Shown: positions 33,126 through 42,500 of the stretch, one piece after another
Layout: every line of letters begins with the position of its first letter
Numbering within the stretch: position 1 is the stretch's first letter
Assembly: GCA_036490715.1 (NCBI GenBank)
Contig: DASXDL010000010.1
Location: 14,812 to 78,811 of the forward strand
Reading direction: 5' to 3'
Length of the DNA: 64,000 nucleotides
Source of the DNA: FEN-1191 sp036490715
Lineage (GTDB): Bacteria > Pseudomonadota > Gammaproteobacteria > Steroidobacterales > Steroidobacteraceae
Notes under the pieces: generated by a model
Told to the model about the DNA's origin: nothing
Database searches by the model: none
The model's input: only the letters and a program-made list of their open reading frames with translations
Translations under genes and position numbers: made by a program

Positions 33126-35756
33126 GTGACCGAAATAGCCCGCGAAATCATCCCCGTCAGCCTCGAAGACGAGATGCGCAAGTCCTATCTGGACTATGCG
33201 ATGAGCGTGATCGTCGGGCGCGCGCTGCCGGATGTGCGCGACGGCCTGAAACCGGTTCACCGGCGCGTGCTGCATGCGATGCGCGAGCTGGGCAACGACT
33301 ACAACCGGCCGTACAAGAAATCCGCGCGCGTGGTCGGCGATGTCATCGGCAAGTACCACCCGCACGGCGATGTGGCGGTATACGACACCATCGTGCGTCT
33401 GGCGCAGCCGTTCTCGATGCGCTACCTGTTGGTGGACGGCCAGGGCAATTTTGGCTCGGTCGACGGCGATGCGCCGGCGGCGATGCGCTACACCGAGGTG
33501 CGCATGTCGCGCCTGGCGCACGAACTGCTGGCCGACATCGACAAGGAGACGGTCGATTTCGTCCCCAATTACGATGAGTCCGAGACCGAGCCGTCGGTCA
33601 TGCCGACGCGTATTCCGAACCTGCTGGTCAACGGTGCCTCGGGCATCGCGGTCGGAATGGCGACCAACATACCGCCGCACAACCTTACCGAGATCGCCAA
33701 CGCCTGCCTGGCGCTGATCGACGATCCGTCACTGACGCTCGCCGCTCTGATGCAGCACGTGCCGGGCCCGGACTTCCCGACCGCCGGCATCATCAACGGC
33801 GCGCAGGAAATTGTTACCGCCTACAAGACCGGCCGCGGCCGCCTGTCGATCCGGGCCCGGGCCTCGTTCGAGGAGCTCGACGAGCGTGGCCGGCAGTCGA
33901 TCGTGGTCACCGAGCTGCCGTATCAGGTCAACAAGGCGCGGTTGCTGGAGCGCATCGCCGAGCTGGTGCGCAACAAGCAGATCGAGGGCATCTCGGAGCT
34001 GCGCGACGAGTCCGACAAGGATGGCATGCGGGTGGTGATCGAGCTCAAGCGCGGCGAGGTCGCCGAGATCGTGCTCAATAACCTGTATGCGCAGACACCG
34101 CTCGAAACCGTGTTCGGCATCAACATGGTGGCGCTGCTGGATGGCCAGCCGAAGCTGATGTCGCTGCGCGAGATGCTCGATGCGTTCCTGCGGCACCGGC
34201 GCCAGGTGGTCACTCGTCGCACGATCTTCGAACTGCGGCGGGCGCGCGAGCGCGCCCACATTCTCGAGGGGCTGGCCGTGGCACTGGCCAGCATCGACGA
34301 CGTCATTGCACTGATCAAGGCTTCGCCCACGCCGGCCGATGCCCGCGCGGCGATGTTGGCGCGTGGTTGGCCGCCGGGCGCGGTGGCGCAGATGCTCGAG
34401 CGCGGCGGTGCCGCGGCCACGCGCCCGGACGACCTGGCGCCCGAGGTCGGCCTGGCCGACGGCATGTATCGGCTGAGCGAGGCGCAGGCGCAGGCGATCC
34501 TCGATATGCGGCTGCATCGGCTCACCGGCCTTGAGCAGAACAAGATCGTGGAGGAATACGCCGCGCTGCTGGAGCAGATTGCCGATCTGTCGGACATCCT
34601 GGCGCGGCCGGCGCGCCTGACGCAGGTGGTGCGCGCCGAGATCGTCGAGGTGCGCGATACCTTCGGCGATGCGCGCCGCACCGAGATTAGCCGCGATCAT
34701 CTAGATCTGAGCACCGAGGATCTGATCGAGCCGCAGGACGTCGCGGTAACGTTGTCGCACGCCGGCTATGCCAAGGCGCAGCCGGTGTCCGACTACCAGG
34801 CGCAGCGGCGTGGCGGCCGCGGCAAGGCCGCGACCGCGGTCAAGGACGAGGATTTCATCGAGAAGTTCTTCGTCGCCCACACTCACGACACGCTGCTGTG
34901 CTTCTCCAATCGCGGCAAGATCTACTGGCTGCGCGTGTTCGAGCTGCCGCAGGGCGGACGCGGCTCGCGCGGCAAGCCGATCGTCAATCTGTTGCCGCTC
35001 GAGGAAGGCGAGAAGATCAGCGCGCTGCTGCCGGTCAAGCAGTTCGACGAGCAGCACTTCGTGTTCATGGCCACCAGCAGCGGCACGGTCAAGAAGACGC
35101 CGCTGGCGGCGTTTTCGCGCCCGCGTCCGAGCGGCATCATCGCGCTCGACCTGCGCGGCGACGATCACCTGGTCGGCGTGGCGCTGACCGATACCACGCG
35201 CGACATCATGCTGGTGACCAGCGGCGGCAAGGCGATCCGCTTCCACGAGGAAGAGGTGCGAGCGATGGGGCGCGAGGCCGCCGGCGTGCGCGGCGTGCGT
35301 CTGGGTGAAGGCCAACGCCTGATCGCATTGCTGGTGCTGGGCGAGGGCCATGTCCTCACCGCTTCCGAGAATGGTTACGGCAAGCTCACGCCGCTGGAGG
35401 AATTCCCCAGTCACGGCCGCGGCGCCCAGGGCGTGATTGCGCTGCAGACCACCGATCGCAATGGCGCCACGGTCGCGGCGCTGCAGGTACAGCCGGGCGA
35501 TGAGCTGATGCTGATCAGCTCGACCGGTACGCTGGTGCGAACACCGGTGGCCGACATCTCGGTGGTGGGTCGCAATACCCAGGGCGTGCGCCTGATTCGC
35601 CTGGGCGAGGCCGAGCGCCTCACCGGCGTCGAACGTGTGGCTGGGCTGGATGGCGGCGATGACGCCGGCGCCCTGGCCGAAGGCGGCGACGCGGACGCCG
35701 ACGGCCATGTCGGCGACGAGCCCGCCGCCGGCAGCGACGATCTAAGCCCGTTGTAG
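33126..35756 (+). CDS. gyrA: DNA gyrase subunit A
   Basis: Breakage-reunion subunit of gyrase, 876 residues. The active-site tyrosine is Tyr122 in AAMRYTEVRMS, and E. coli numbering holds exactly through this region. The quinolone-determining segment reads HPHGDVAVYD, so position 83 is Val rather than the Ser or Thr of sensitive species, while Asp87 is kept. The C-terminal pinwheel has the GyrA box QRRGGRGK. The protein ends with an acidic Asp/Ala/Gly tail. The start is GTG at 33126. The gene precedes serC as in the gammaproteobacterial mixed-function supraoperon. Confidence 0.97.
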   Translation: MTEIAREIIPVSLEDEMRKSYLDYAMSVIVGRALPDVRDGLKPVHRRVLHAMRELGNDYNRPYKKSARVVGDVIGKYHPHGDVAVYDTIVRLAQPFSMRYLLVDGQGNFGSVDGDAPAAMRYTEVRMSRLAHELLADIDKETVDFVPNYDESETEPSVMPTRIPNLLVNGASGIAVGMATNIPPHNLTEIANACLALIDDPSLTLAALMQHVPGPDFPTAGIINGAQEIVTAYKTGRGRLSIRARASFEELDERGRQSIVVTELPYQVNKARLLERIAELVRNKQIEGISELRDESDKDGMRVVIELKRGEVAEIVLNNLYAQTPLETVFGINMVALLDGQPKLMSLREMLDAFLRHRRQVVTRRTIFELRRARERAHILEGLAVALASIDDVIALIKASPTPADARAAMLARGWPPGAVAQMLERGGAAATRPDDLAPEVGLADGMYRLSEAQAQAILDMRLHRLTGLEQNKIVEEYAALLEQIADLSDILARPARLTQVVRAEIVEVRDTFGDARRTEISRDHLDLSTEDLIEPQDVAVTLSHAGYAKAQPVSDYQAQRRGGRGKAATAVKDEDFIEKFFVAHTHDTLLCFSNRGKIYWLRVFELPQGGRGSRGKPIVNLLPLEEGEKISALLPVKQFDEQHFVFMATSSGTVKKTPLAAFSRPRPSGIIALDLRGDDHLVGVALTDTTRDIMLVTSGGKAIRFHEEEVRAMGREAAGVRGVRLGEGQRLIALLVLGEGHVLTASENGYGKLTPLEEFPSHGRGAQGVIALQTTDRNGATVAALQVQPGDELMLISSTGTLVRTPVADISVVGRNTQGVRLIRLGEAERLTGVERVAGLDGGDDAGALAEGGDADADGHVGDEPAAGSDDLSPL

Positions 35757-35801
35757 ATTTGCATGCTCGCTGAAGCCCCCGCTAATACCAGAGGTCGTTG
35801 C

Positions 35802-36878
35802 GTGCGCGTTTTTAACTTTGCCGCCGGCCCGGCGGCGTTGCCGCTCGAGGTGCTAAAACAGGCACGAGACGAACTGACCGATTGGCGCGGCAGCGGCATG
35901 TCGGTGATGGAGATCAGCCATCGCAGCAAGGCGTTCATGGCGGTCGCATCCGAGGCCGAACGCGATCTGCGCGAGCTGCTGTCGATTCCGGCGAACTACA
36001 AGGTGCTGTTCATGCAGGGCGGCGCCACCGCGCAGTTCTCGGCGATTCCGCTGAACCTGGCGCAGCCGCAGGTGCGCGTCGACTACGTCGACACCGGCTC
36101 CTGGTCCAGCAAAGCGCTCAAGCTCGCCAAGGACTACTGCCAGGTCAACGTCGCGGCGACATCAGAGGCCAGCAACTACACTACCGTGCCACCGCAGAGC
36201 AGCTGGCGGCTCACTCCTGGCGCCGCCTATCTGCACTACACCCCGAACGAAACCATCGGCGGGCTGGAGTTTCCGTTCGTGCCGCAGGTCGACGCGCCGC
36301 TGGTGGCGGACATGTCCTCGACCATCCTGTCGCGGCCGATCGAGGTCAGCCGCTTTGGTCTGATCTACGCCGGCGCGCAAAAGAACATCGGACCGTCGGG
36401 CCTGTGCGTGGTGATCGTGCGCGATGACCTGCTCGGCCACGCGCGCGCCGGCACGCCCAGTGTGTGGAACTATCAGGCCATGGCGGCCGAAGACTCGATG
36501 CTGAACACACCGCCGACCTTCGCCTGGTACTTCGCCGGACTGGTGTTCAAGTGGATCAAAAAGCAGGGCGGACTCACGGCGATGGCCGAGCGCAACGGCG
36601 CCAAGGCGCAGCTGCTGTACCGGACCATCGATGAATCGGATTTTTACCGCAACCCGGTCGATCCGCCCTGTCGCTCGTGGATGAACGTGCCATTCATATT
36701 GAAGGATGCGGCACTGGACCAGCCGTTCCTGGCCGAGGCCAGCCGCGCCGGGCTCATGAACCTGGCGGGCCACCGCTCGGTCGGCGGCATGCGCGCCAGC
36801 ATCTACAACGCCACTTCGCTCGAGGCCGTCGAGGCGCTGTGCGCCTTCATGCTCGATTTCGCGCGCCGTCACGGCTGA
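35802..36878 (+). CDS. serC: Phosphoserine aminotransferase
   Basis: A PLP enzyme of serine and pyridoxal phosphate synthesis. It has 358 residues beginning MRVFNFAAGPAALPLEVL. Other clear segments are GSGMSVMEISHRSK, 'LFMQGGATAQFSAIPLNL', the PLP-lysine region IYAGAQKNIGPSG, and 'SVGGMRASIYNATSLEAVEAL'. An ATG lies in frame at 35763, but the GTG at 35802 has GAGG 7 bp upstream and gives the canonical terminus. serA follows 19 bp downstream. Confidence 0.96.
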   Translation: MRVFNFAAGPAALPLEVLKQARDELTDWRGSGMSVMEISHRSKAFMAVASEAERDLRELLSIPANYKVLFMQGGATAQFSAIPLNLAQPQVRVDYVDTGSWSSKALKLAKDYCQVNVAATSEASNYTTVPPQSSWRLTPGAAYLHYTPNETIGGLEFPFVPQVDAPLVADMSSTILSRPIEVSRFGLIYAGAQKNIGPSGLCVVIVRDDLLGHARAGTPSVWNYQAMAAEDSMLNTPPTFAWYFAGLVFKWIKKQGGLTAMAERNGAKAQLLYRTIDESDFYRNPVDPPCRSWMNVPFILKDAALDQPFLAEASRAGLMNLAGHRSVGGMRASIYNATSLEAVEALCAFMLDFARRHG

Positions 36879-36897
36879 TCGGATTGAGGTCGGCGCG

Positions 36898-38079
36898 ATG
36901 GGCTTCAAGATTCTGACCCTGAACAACATCAGCGTGCGCGGGCTCGAGCGCCTGCCGCGCGAGCGCTACGAGATGGCCTCCGAGATCGGCAGTCCGCATG
37001 CCGTGCTGCTGCGCTCGGCCGACCTGCACGCGATGCCGATCCCGCCCTCGGTGCTGGCGGTGGCACGCGCTGGCGCCGGCACCAACAACATTCCGGTGGC
37101 GGCGTTGAGCCGACGCGGCGTGCCGGTGTTCAACGCGCCCGGGGCCAACGCCAATGCGGTCAAGGAGCTGGTGCTCGCCGGGCTGTTCCTGGCGGCACGC
37201 AATATCTGCCAGGCCTGGGACTACACCCGCTCGCTGCGCGGTGACGAGCACAGCATCGATGCCGAGGTCGAGAAGGGCAAGAAGAAGTTCGTCGGCTTCG
37301 AACTGCCCGGCCGCACGCTCGGCGTGATCGGACTGGGCGCCATCGGCGTCGAGGTGTGCAACAGCGCCCAGGCCTTGGGTATGAAGGTGCTGGGTTACGA
37401 TCCGCAGATCACCGTGACGCGCGCCTGGCAGCTTTCCTCCTCGGTGCAGCAGGCGCTGTCGCTCGATGACCTGTTCGCGCGCTCCGACATGGTCAGCGTG
37501 CACGTGCCGGTGCTCGCGGCCACCCGCGGACTGGTCAACGGCGCGCGCATTCGGCTGATGCGGCCGGGCGGGGTGATACTCAATTTCGCCCGTGCCCCGA
37601 TCGTCAACGAAGCCGAGCTGATCGCCGAACTCGACCGCGGCCATCTGCACGCGTATATCTGTGACTTTCCGAGCAACGCGCTCAGGGAGCACCCGCGGGC
37701 GGTGACGCTGCCGCACCTGGGCGCATCCACGATCGAAGCCGAGGACAACTGCGCGATCATGGTGGCCGACACGCTGCGTGAATTCCTGGAACAGGGGCAC
37801 ATCCGACACTGCGTCAACTTTCCGGACGCGGCGCTGCCGCGCCAGGCCGGCTCGATTCGGCTGGCGATCGCCAACGCCAACGTGCCCAACATGGTCGGCC
37901 AGATCTCAACCTGCCTGGCCAGTGCCGGCCTCAACATCGCCGAGCTGCTCAATCGATCGCTGGGCGAGTACGCCTATACGCTGATCGATGCCGAGGGCGT
38001 GGCCGACGAGGCCTTGCTGGGGCGCATCGGCGCGATCGAAGGTGTGCTGTCGGTGCGCCTGGTGCGGGCTCCGGACTGA
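36898..38079 (+). CDS. serA: D-3-phosphoglycerate dehydrogenase with ACT domain
   Basis: First step of serine synthesis, supplying the substrate for SerC next door. The 393-residue protein has the D-2-hydroxyacid dehydrogenase core. It shows RAGAGTNNIPV, the NAD motif GVIGLGAIGVEVCNSAQALG, and the catalytic His in LPHLGASTIEAEDN. A C-terminal ACT domain (NVPNMVGQISTCLASAGLNI) suggests serine feedback. The ATG is preceded by GAGG. Placing serA between serC and pheA gives both serine genes in one transcript, which differs from the Pseudomonas arrangement. Confidence 0.93.
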   Translation: MGFKILTLNNISVRGLERLPRERYEMASEIGSPHAVLLRSADLHAMPIPPSVLAVARAGAGTNNIPVAALSRRGVPVFNAPGANANAVKELVLAGLFLAARNICQAWDYTRSLRGDEHSIDAEVEKGKKKFVGFELPGRTLGVIGLGAIGVEVCNSAQALGMKVLGYDPQITVTRAWQLSSSVQQALSLDDLFARSDMVSVHVPVLAATRGLVNGARIRLMRPGGVILNFARAPIVNEAELIAELDRGHLHAYICDFPSNALREHPRAVTLPHLGASTIEAEDNCAIMVADTLREFLEQGHIRHCVNFPDAALPRQAGSIRLAIANANVPNMVGQISTCLASAGLNIAELLNRSLGEYAYTLIDAEGVADEALLGRIGAIEGVLSVRLVRAPD

Positions 38080-38084
38080 CCACC

Positions 38085-39242
38085 ATGGCAACCGGTAAAC
38101 GTACCCGCAGCTCAGGCCGCAGCCGCGTGGCGCCGGCGCCCAAGCCAAGGCCGCCGCGCGCGGCCAACCTGGACGCGCTGCGCGCCGCGATTGACGGTGT
38201 CGATGAGCAGCTGCACGCGCTGCTGAACGAGCGCGCGCGCCTGGCGCAGCGCGCCGGCGTGTCCAAGCACCAGGATGGTCACACGGTGGACTTCTACCGG
38301 CCCGAGCGCGAGGCCGAGGTGCTGCGCCGGGTGCTCGAACGCAATCCCGGACCGCTGCGCAACGAAGAAGTCGTGCGGCTGTTCCGCGAGATCATGTCGG
38401 CCTGCCTGGCGCAGGAGGAACCGCTCAAGGTCGCGTTCCTCGGCCCCGAAGGCACCTTCACCCAGCAGGCGGTGCTGCGCCACTTCGGTCACTCGGTGCG
38501 CGCGCTGGCGCTGCCGACCGTGGATGAAGTGTTCCAGGAAGTGGAGGCCGGCAACGCCGACTTCGGCGTGGTCGCGATCGAAAACTCCAGCGAAGGCACC
38601 ATCACCAATACGCTCGATCGCCTGATGGGCAGTCCGCTGCACATCTGTGGCGAGGTTGAGCTGCGCATCCACCACTGCCTGATGGGCAAGATGGACGCGC
38701 TGGCGCGGGTGCTGCGGGTGTGCTCGCACGGCCAGGGCCTGGCGCAGTGTCGCGGCTGGCTCGATGAGCACCTGCCCGAGGCCGAGCGCGTGGCGGTGGC
38801 GAGCAACGCCGAGGGCGCGCGCCGTGCGCGCGATGAGCAGGGCACCGCGGCGATCGCCGGGGAGACCGCGGCCGACGTCTACGGTCTGAACATCCTGGTG
38901 CGCGAGATCGAGGATCGGCCCGATAACGCCACCCGTTTCCTGGTACTGGGACGCAAGCTGCTGCGCCCGAGCGGCCAGGATCGCACCACGCTGCTGCTGT
39001 CGATCGGCCACACCGAATCGGCCGGGGCGCTGCACCGGCTGCTCGAGCCGCTGGCGCGCTATCGCATCAGCATGACGCGCATCGAGTCGCGACCGTCGCG
39101 CCGGCGCAAGTGGGACTACGTGTTCTTCATCGACATCGAGGGACATGCCGAGGATCCGGATGTACGCAAGGCGCTCAAGGCGCTCAAAAAACGCGCCTCG
39201 CTGCTGCGGGTGATCGGCTCCTATCCCCGCGCGGTGCTGTAA
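38085..39242 (+). CDS. pheA: Bifunctional chorismate mutase / prephenate dehydratase
   Basis: Converts chorismate to phenylpyruvate on the way to phenylalanine. It has 385 residues. A basic 28-residue N-terminal tail is followed by the AroQ-type mutase (about 29-110: LDALRAAIDGVDEQLHALLN, 'DFYRPEREAEVLRRVLE'). The dehydratase starts at VAFLGPEGTFTQQAV and contains NATRFLVLG, the TRF motif. The ACT regulatory domain ends the protein with MTRIESRPSRRRKWDYVFF, whose ESRP motif binds phenylalanine. It lies 5 bp after serA and 4 bp before hisC. Confidence 0.96.
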   Translation: MATGKRTRSSGRSRVAPAPKPRPPRAANLDALRAAIDGVDEQLHALLNERARLAQRAGVSKHQDGHTVDFYRPEREAEVLRRVLERNPGPLRNEEVVRLFREIMSACLAQEEPLKVAFLGPEGTFTQQAVLRHFGHSVRALALPTVDEVFQEVEAGNADFGVVAIENSSEGTITNTLDRLMGSPLHICGEVELRIHHCLMGKMDALARVLRVCSHGQGLAQCRGWLDEHLPEAERVAVASNAEGARRARDEQGTAAIAGETAADVYGLNILVREIEDRPDNATRFLVLGRKLLRPSGQDRTTLLLSIGHTESAGALHRLLEPLARYRISMTRIESRPSRRRKWDYVFFIDIEGHAEDPDVRKALKALKKRASLLRVIGSYPRAVL

Positions 39243-39246
39243 CGGC

Positions 39247-40383
39247 ATGAGCGGCGATCGCCATCCCGGCCGGCTCGCGGTGCAGTCGGTGCGCGAGCTG
39301 TCGCCCTACGTGCCCGGCAAGCCGATCTCGGAACTCGAGCGCGAGCTTGGCATTCGTGACATCGTCAAGCTGGCATCGAATGAAAATCCTCACGGCCCCA
39401 GTCCGGCGACGCTCGCGGCCATGCACGCGGCGCTCGAACAGGTGTGGCTGTATCCGGACGGCGGCGGTCACGAGCTCAAACAGGCGCTCGCGCGCCACCT
39501 GAAGATCGATGCCGCCTGCCTGACGCTCGGCAACGGCTCGAATGATCTGTTGATGCTGCTGGCCGAGGCGTTTCTGACCAGCGCACACAGCGCGGTGTAT
39601 TCCCAATATGGCTTTGCGATCTATCCGCTGGTCACGCGCGAGACTGGCGCGCGCCTGATCACGGTACCGGCGCTGGGCGCCGGCGATCCGATGCCGCTCG
39701 GGCATGACCTGGCGGCTATGACGGCGGCGATTACACCCGAGACACGCCTGGTGTTCATCGCCAACCCCAACAATCCGACCGGCACCTGGGCGGCGCCTGC
39801 GCTGGTGAAAACGCTGCTGGAGCGCGCACCGGACAGCACGCTGGTGGTGCTGGATGAGGCCTACTTCGAGTACGGCCATCCGCGCGGCAGCCAGGATGGC
39901 GTGCCGTGGCTCTCCGAGCATCCCAACCTCGTCGTTCTGCGCACCTTCTCCAAGGCCTACGGTCTGGCGGGCGCGCGGGTTGGTTACGCGCTCTCGCACC
40001 CGGAGGTGGCCGAGGTGCTCAACCGCCTGCGGCCGGCCTTCAACGTCAATTCCGTGGCCCAGGCCGGCGCGATCGCCGCTTTATCGGATCAGGCCCACAT
40101 GCGCGCCAGCGTCGCTGCGACGCTGCGCGAACTGGAGCGGGTGCAGCGCGAGCTTGGCGCGCAGGGACTGTGGAGCGCCCCGAGCGCCGCCAACTTCGTG
40201 CTGCTGCGATTACCGATACCGGCACTGCCGGTGTATGAACAGCTGCTGCGCCATGGCGTGATCGTGCGTCCGCTGGGCGGCTACGGCCTCAAGGATTACC
40301 TGCGGGTATCGATCGGCCTGCCGGCGGACAACGACCGGCTGCTGAGCGCGTTGGCGCGGGTACTGTCGGCGCACGCCACATGA
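39247..40383 (+). CDS. hisC: Histidinol-phosphate/aromatic aminotransferase
   Basis: A class I/II PLP aminotransferase, 378 residues, of the HisC family. The segments KLASNENPHGPSPA, ANPNNPTGTWA, and the PLP-lysine region TFSKAYGLAGARVGYA are clear. In the gyrA-serC-pheA supraoperon this HisC homologue usually serves aromatic amino acid synthesis as well as histidine. The main his operon starts on the far left of the window and may carry another hisC outside view. Its stop overlaps the aroA start. Confidence 0.92.
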   Translation: MSGDRHPGRLAVQSVRELSPYVPGKPISELERELGIRDIVKLASNENPHGPSPATLAAMHAALEQVWLYPDGGGHELKQALARHLKIDAACLTLGNGSNDLLMLLAEAFLTSAHSAVYSQYGFAIYPLVTRETGARLITVPALGAGDPMPLGHDLAAMTAAITPETRLVFIANPNNPTGTWAAPALVKTLLERAPDSTLVVLDEAYFEYGHPRGSQDGVPWLSEHPNLVVLRTFSKAYGLAGARVGYALSHPEVAEVLNRLRPAFNVNSVAQAGAIAALSDQAHMRASVAATLRELERVQRELGAQGLWSAPSAANFVLLRLPIPALPVYEQLLRHGVIVRPLGGYGLKDYLRVSIGLPADNDRLLSALARVLSAHAT

Positions 40384-41711
40384 GCGCGCCGCCCCGCTAC
40401 CTGGCGCACCCCGCCGAATCCGTCCAAGGCGAGTTGCACGTGCCCGGCGACAAGTCGATCTCGCACCGGGCGCTGATGCTGGGCGGCATTGCCAGCGGTG
40501 AGACTTCGATCAGCGGCTTTCTGGCGAGCGAGGATTGCCTGGCGACGCTTGCGGCGCTGCGCGCGCTCGGCGTGTCCATCGAGCGCAACGCAAACACCGA
40601 GGTGCGCGTGCACGGAGCTGGGTCGCGCGGCTTGCAGGGCAGCGCGCAGTCGCTCGACATGGGCAACGCCGGTACCGCGATCCGATTGCTCATGGGGCTG
40701 CTGGCCGGCCAGGCCTTCGACAGCACGCTGATCGGGGATGCCTCGCTGATGCGCCGGCCGATGGAGCGCGTGGCCACGCCGCTGCGCTTGATGGGAGCGC
40801 AGATCGAAACGGAAGGCGGCAAACCGCCGGTGCGCATCCATGGCGGCGCGGCGTTGCACGCGTTGGATTACCGCCTGCCGATGGCCAGCGCCCAGGTGAA
40901 ATCGGCGCTGCTACTGGCCGGCCTGTACGCTCAGGGCGAGATCCGCGTGACCGAACCGGCAGCGACGCGCGATCACACCGAGCGCATGCTGCGCGGCTTC
41001 GGCGTTGCGATCGAAAGCGCCGATCAACGGGTGCGCCTGGCCGGTGGCCAGAGTCTGCACGGCTGCGATATCACGGTGCCGGGTGATTTCTCCTCGGCGG
41101 CGTTCTTCCTGGTCGCCGGCTGCCTGGCGGCGCGCCACGGCCTGACGCTGCGGAATGTCGGCGTCAATCCCACGCGCACCGGATTGCTCGAGCTGCTGCG
41201 GATGATGGGCGCCGACATCGAAGTGCAGGCACAGCACACGAGCGGCCCGGAGCCGATCGCTGATGTGCACGTGCGACAAAGCGCGCTGCGCGGCATCCGG
41301 GTGCCCGAACGGCTGGTGCCGCTGGCGATCGACGAGTTTCCGGTGTTGTTCGTGGCCGCCGCTGCGGCCGAGGGCGAAACCCTGGTCACCGGCGCTGCCG
41401 AACTGCGGGTCAAGGAGAGCGACCGGCTGGCGGTAATGGCGCAGGGATTGAAAACCCTGGGGCTGGACTGCGAGCTGCTGCCGGACGGCATCCGTATCCA
41501 GGGACTGGGCGCGGGCGCCGGGCGCACCCGCCTGTCGGGGGGCCATATCGACAGCCATGGCGATCATCGGATCGCCATGGCGTTCGCCATCGCCAGCTTG
41601 ATCGCCGCCGCACCGATCGAGATCGCCGACGTCGCCAATGTTTCGACTTCGTTTCCGGGCTTTCCGGCGCTGGCGCGCGCCGCGGGGCTGAAGCTCGAGG
41701 AACTCCCGTGA
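40380..41711 (+). CDS. aroA: 3-phosphoshikimate 1-carboxyvinyltransferase (EPSP synthase)
   Basis: Sixth step of the shikimate pathway. The 443-residue protein has HVPGDKSISHRALMLG, MGNAGTAIRLLMGLLAG, 'SLMRRPMERVATPLRLMGA', 'ASAQVKSALLLAGL', and GDHRIAMAFAIASL. Length and motifs resemble class II enzymes of the Bacillus/Pseudomonas type. The glyphosate-critical position in G-N-A-G keeps glycine, which is the sensitive form. It overlaps both hisC (ATGA) and cmk (GTGA), so three genes are tightly coupled. Confidence 0.95.
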   Translation: MSAPPRYLAHPAESVQGELHVPGDKSISHRALMLGGIASGETSISGFLASEDCLATLAALRALGVSIERNANTEVRVHGAGSRGLQGSAQSLDMGNAGTAIRLLMGLLAGQAFDSTLIGDASLMRRPMERVATPLRLMGAQIETEGGKPPVRIHGGAALHALDYRLPMASAQVKSALLLAGLYAQGEIRVTEPAATRDHTERMLRGFGVAIESADQRVRLAGGQSLHGCDITVPGDFSSAAFFLVAGCLAARHGLTLRNVGVNPTRTGLLELLRMMGADIEVQAQHTSGPEPIADVHVRQSALRGIRVPERLVPLAIDEFPVLFVAAAAAEGETLVTGAAELRVKESDRLAVMAQGLKTLGLDCELLPDGIRIQGLGAGAGRTRLSGGHIDSHGDHRIAMAFAIASLIAAAPIEIADVANVSTSFPGFPALARAAGLKLEELP

Positions 41712-42388
41712 GCGTGCCGGTGCTGGCGATCGACGGTCCCAGCGGCTCGGGCAAGGGGACGGTGAGCCGGATGCTGGCGCAGCGCAGCGGCTGGCATCTG
41801 CTCGATAGTGGTGCGCTGTACCGGTTGGTGGCCTGCGCCGGGGTCCTGCAACGGCTCAACGCCGACGATATCGCCGGCCACGCGCGCGTGGCCGAGCGCA
41901 TGCAGGTCGAATTTTGTGCCGACCGGGACGGCGCCGAGCACATCCTGCTCGAAGGGCGCGAGGTGTCCGGAGAGCTGCGTACCGAGGAAACCGGCGCGGG
42001 GGCTTCCCGGGTGGCCGCCTGGCCGCAAGTACGCCAGGCCCTGTTGGCCCGCCAGCGCGCCTTTGCCGTGGCCCCGGGTTTGGTAGCCGACGGGCGCGAC
42101 ATGGGGACCGTGGTGTTCCCGGGCGCCCGGCTCAAAATCTTCTTGACGGCAAGCCCCGAGGAGCGGGCCCGCCGACGCTATAACCAGTTGAAAGAGAAGG
42201 ACTCTGGTGTTAGCCTTGCCGCCCTTTCGCTCGAGATCGCTAAACGCGACCGGCGCGATTCGACACGATCCGTGGCACCGCTGGTAGCGGCCGCCGACGC
42301 GATCGTCCTGGACTCGACGGCTCTGAGCGCCGCCGAAGTGGCGGACGAAGTCTATGCGCTCGGGCGGGCCAAGGTGTTGTGGCCGTGA
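41708..42388 (+). CDS. cmk: Cytidylate kinase
   Basis: Phosphorylates CMP and dCMP. The 226-residue protein begins with the P-loop AIDGPSGSGKGTVSRMLA, then WHLLDSGALYRLVA and VADGRDMGTVVFPGA, and ends with the 'RDRRDSTRSVAPL' lid segment. The start is GTG overlapping the aroA stop. Its place between aroA and rpsA is conserved across many proteobacteria. Confidence 0.96.
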   Translation: MSVPVLAIDGPSGSGKGTVSRMLAQRSGWHLLDSGALYRLVACAGVLQRLNADDIAGHARVAERMQVEFCADRDGAEHILLEGREVSGELRTEETGAGASRVAAWPQVRQALLARQRAFAVAPGLVADGRDMGTVVFPGARLKIFLTASPEERARRRYNQLKEKDSGVSLAALSLEIAKRDRRDSTRSVAPLVAAADAIVLDSTALSAAEVADEVYALGRAKVLWP

Positions 42389-42500
42389 GGGGTCGGATCG
42401 AGGACATTGTCGGCGTTGCAGGATGCGACGTCCGTTGGGTGCAACCCGTGCGGCCGGAGGCTTCGCGGCGATCATGGCACGGTGACGTGCGAGAGAGTGT

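Noticed and set aside
35763..35801. ATG at 35763 as the start of serC
   Set aside because: No ribosome-binding site precedes it and it adds 13 residues not seen in the family. The GTG at 35802 has GAGG 7 bp upstream.
42389..42500. A structured autoregulatory leader for rpsA
   Set aside because: A short GGGT/ACCC hairpin can be drawn, but nothing matches a known S1 regulatory structure well enough to annotate.
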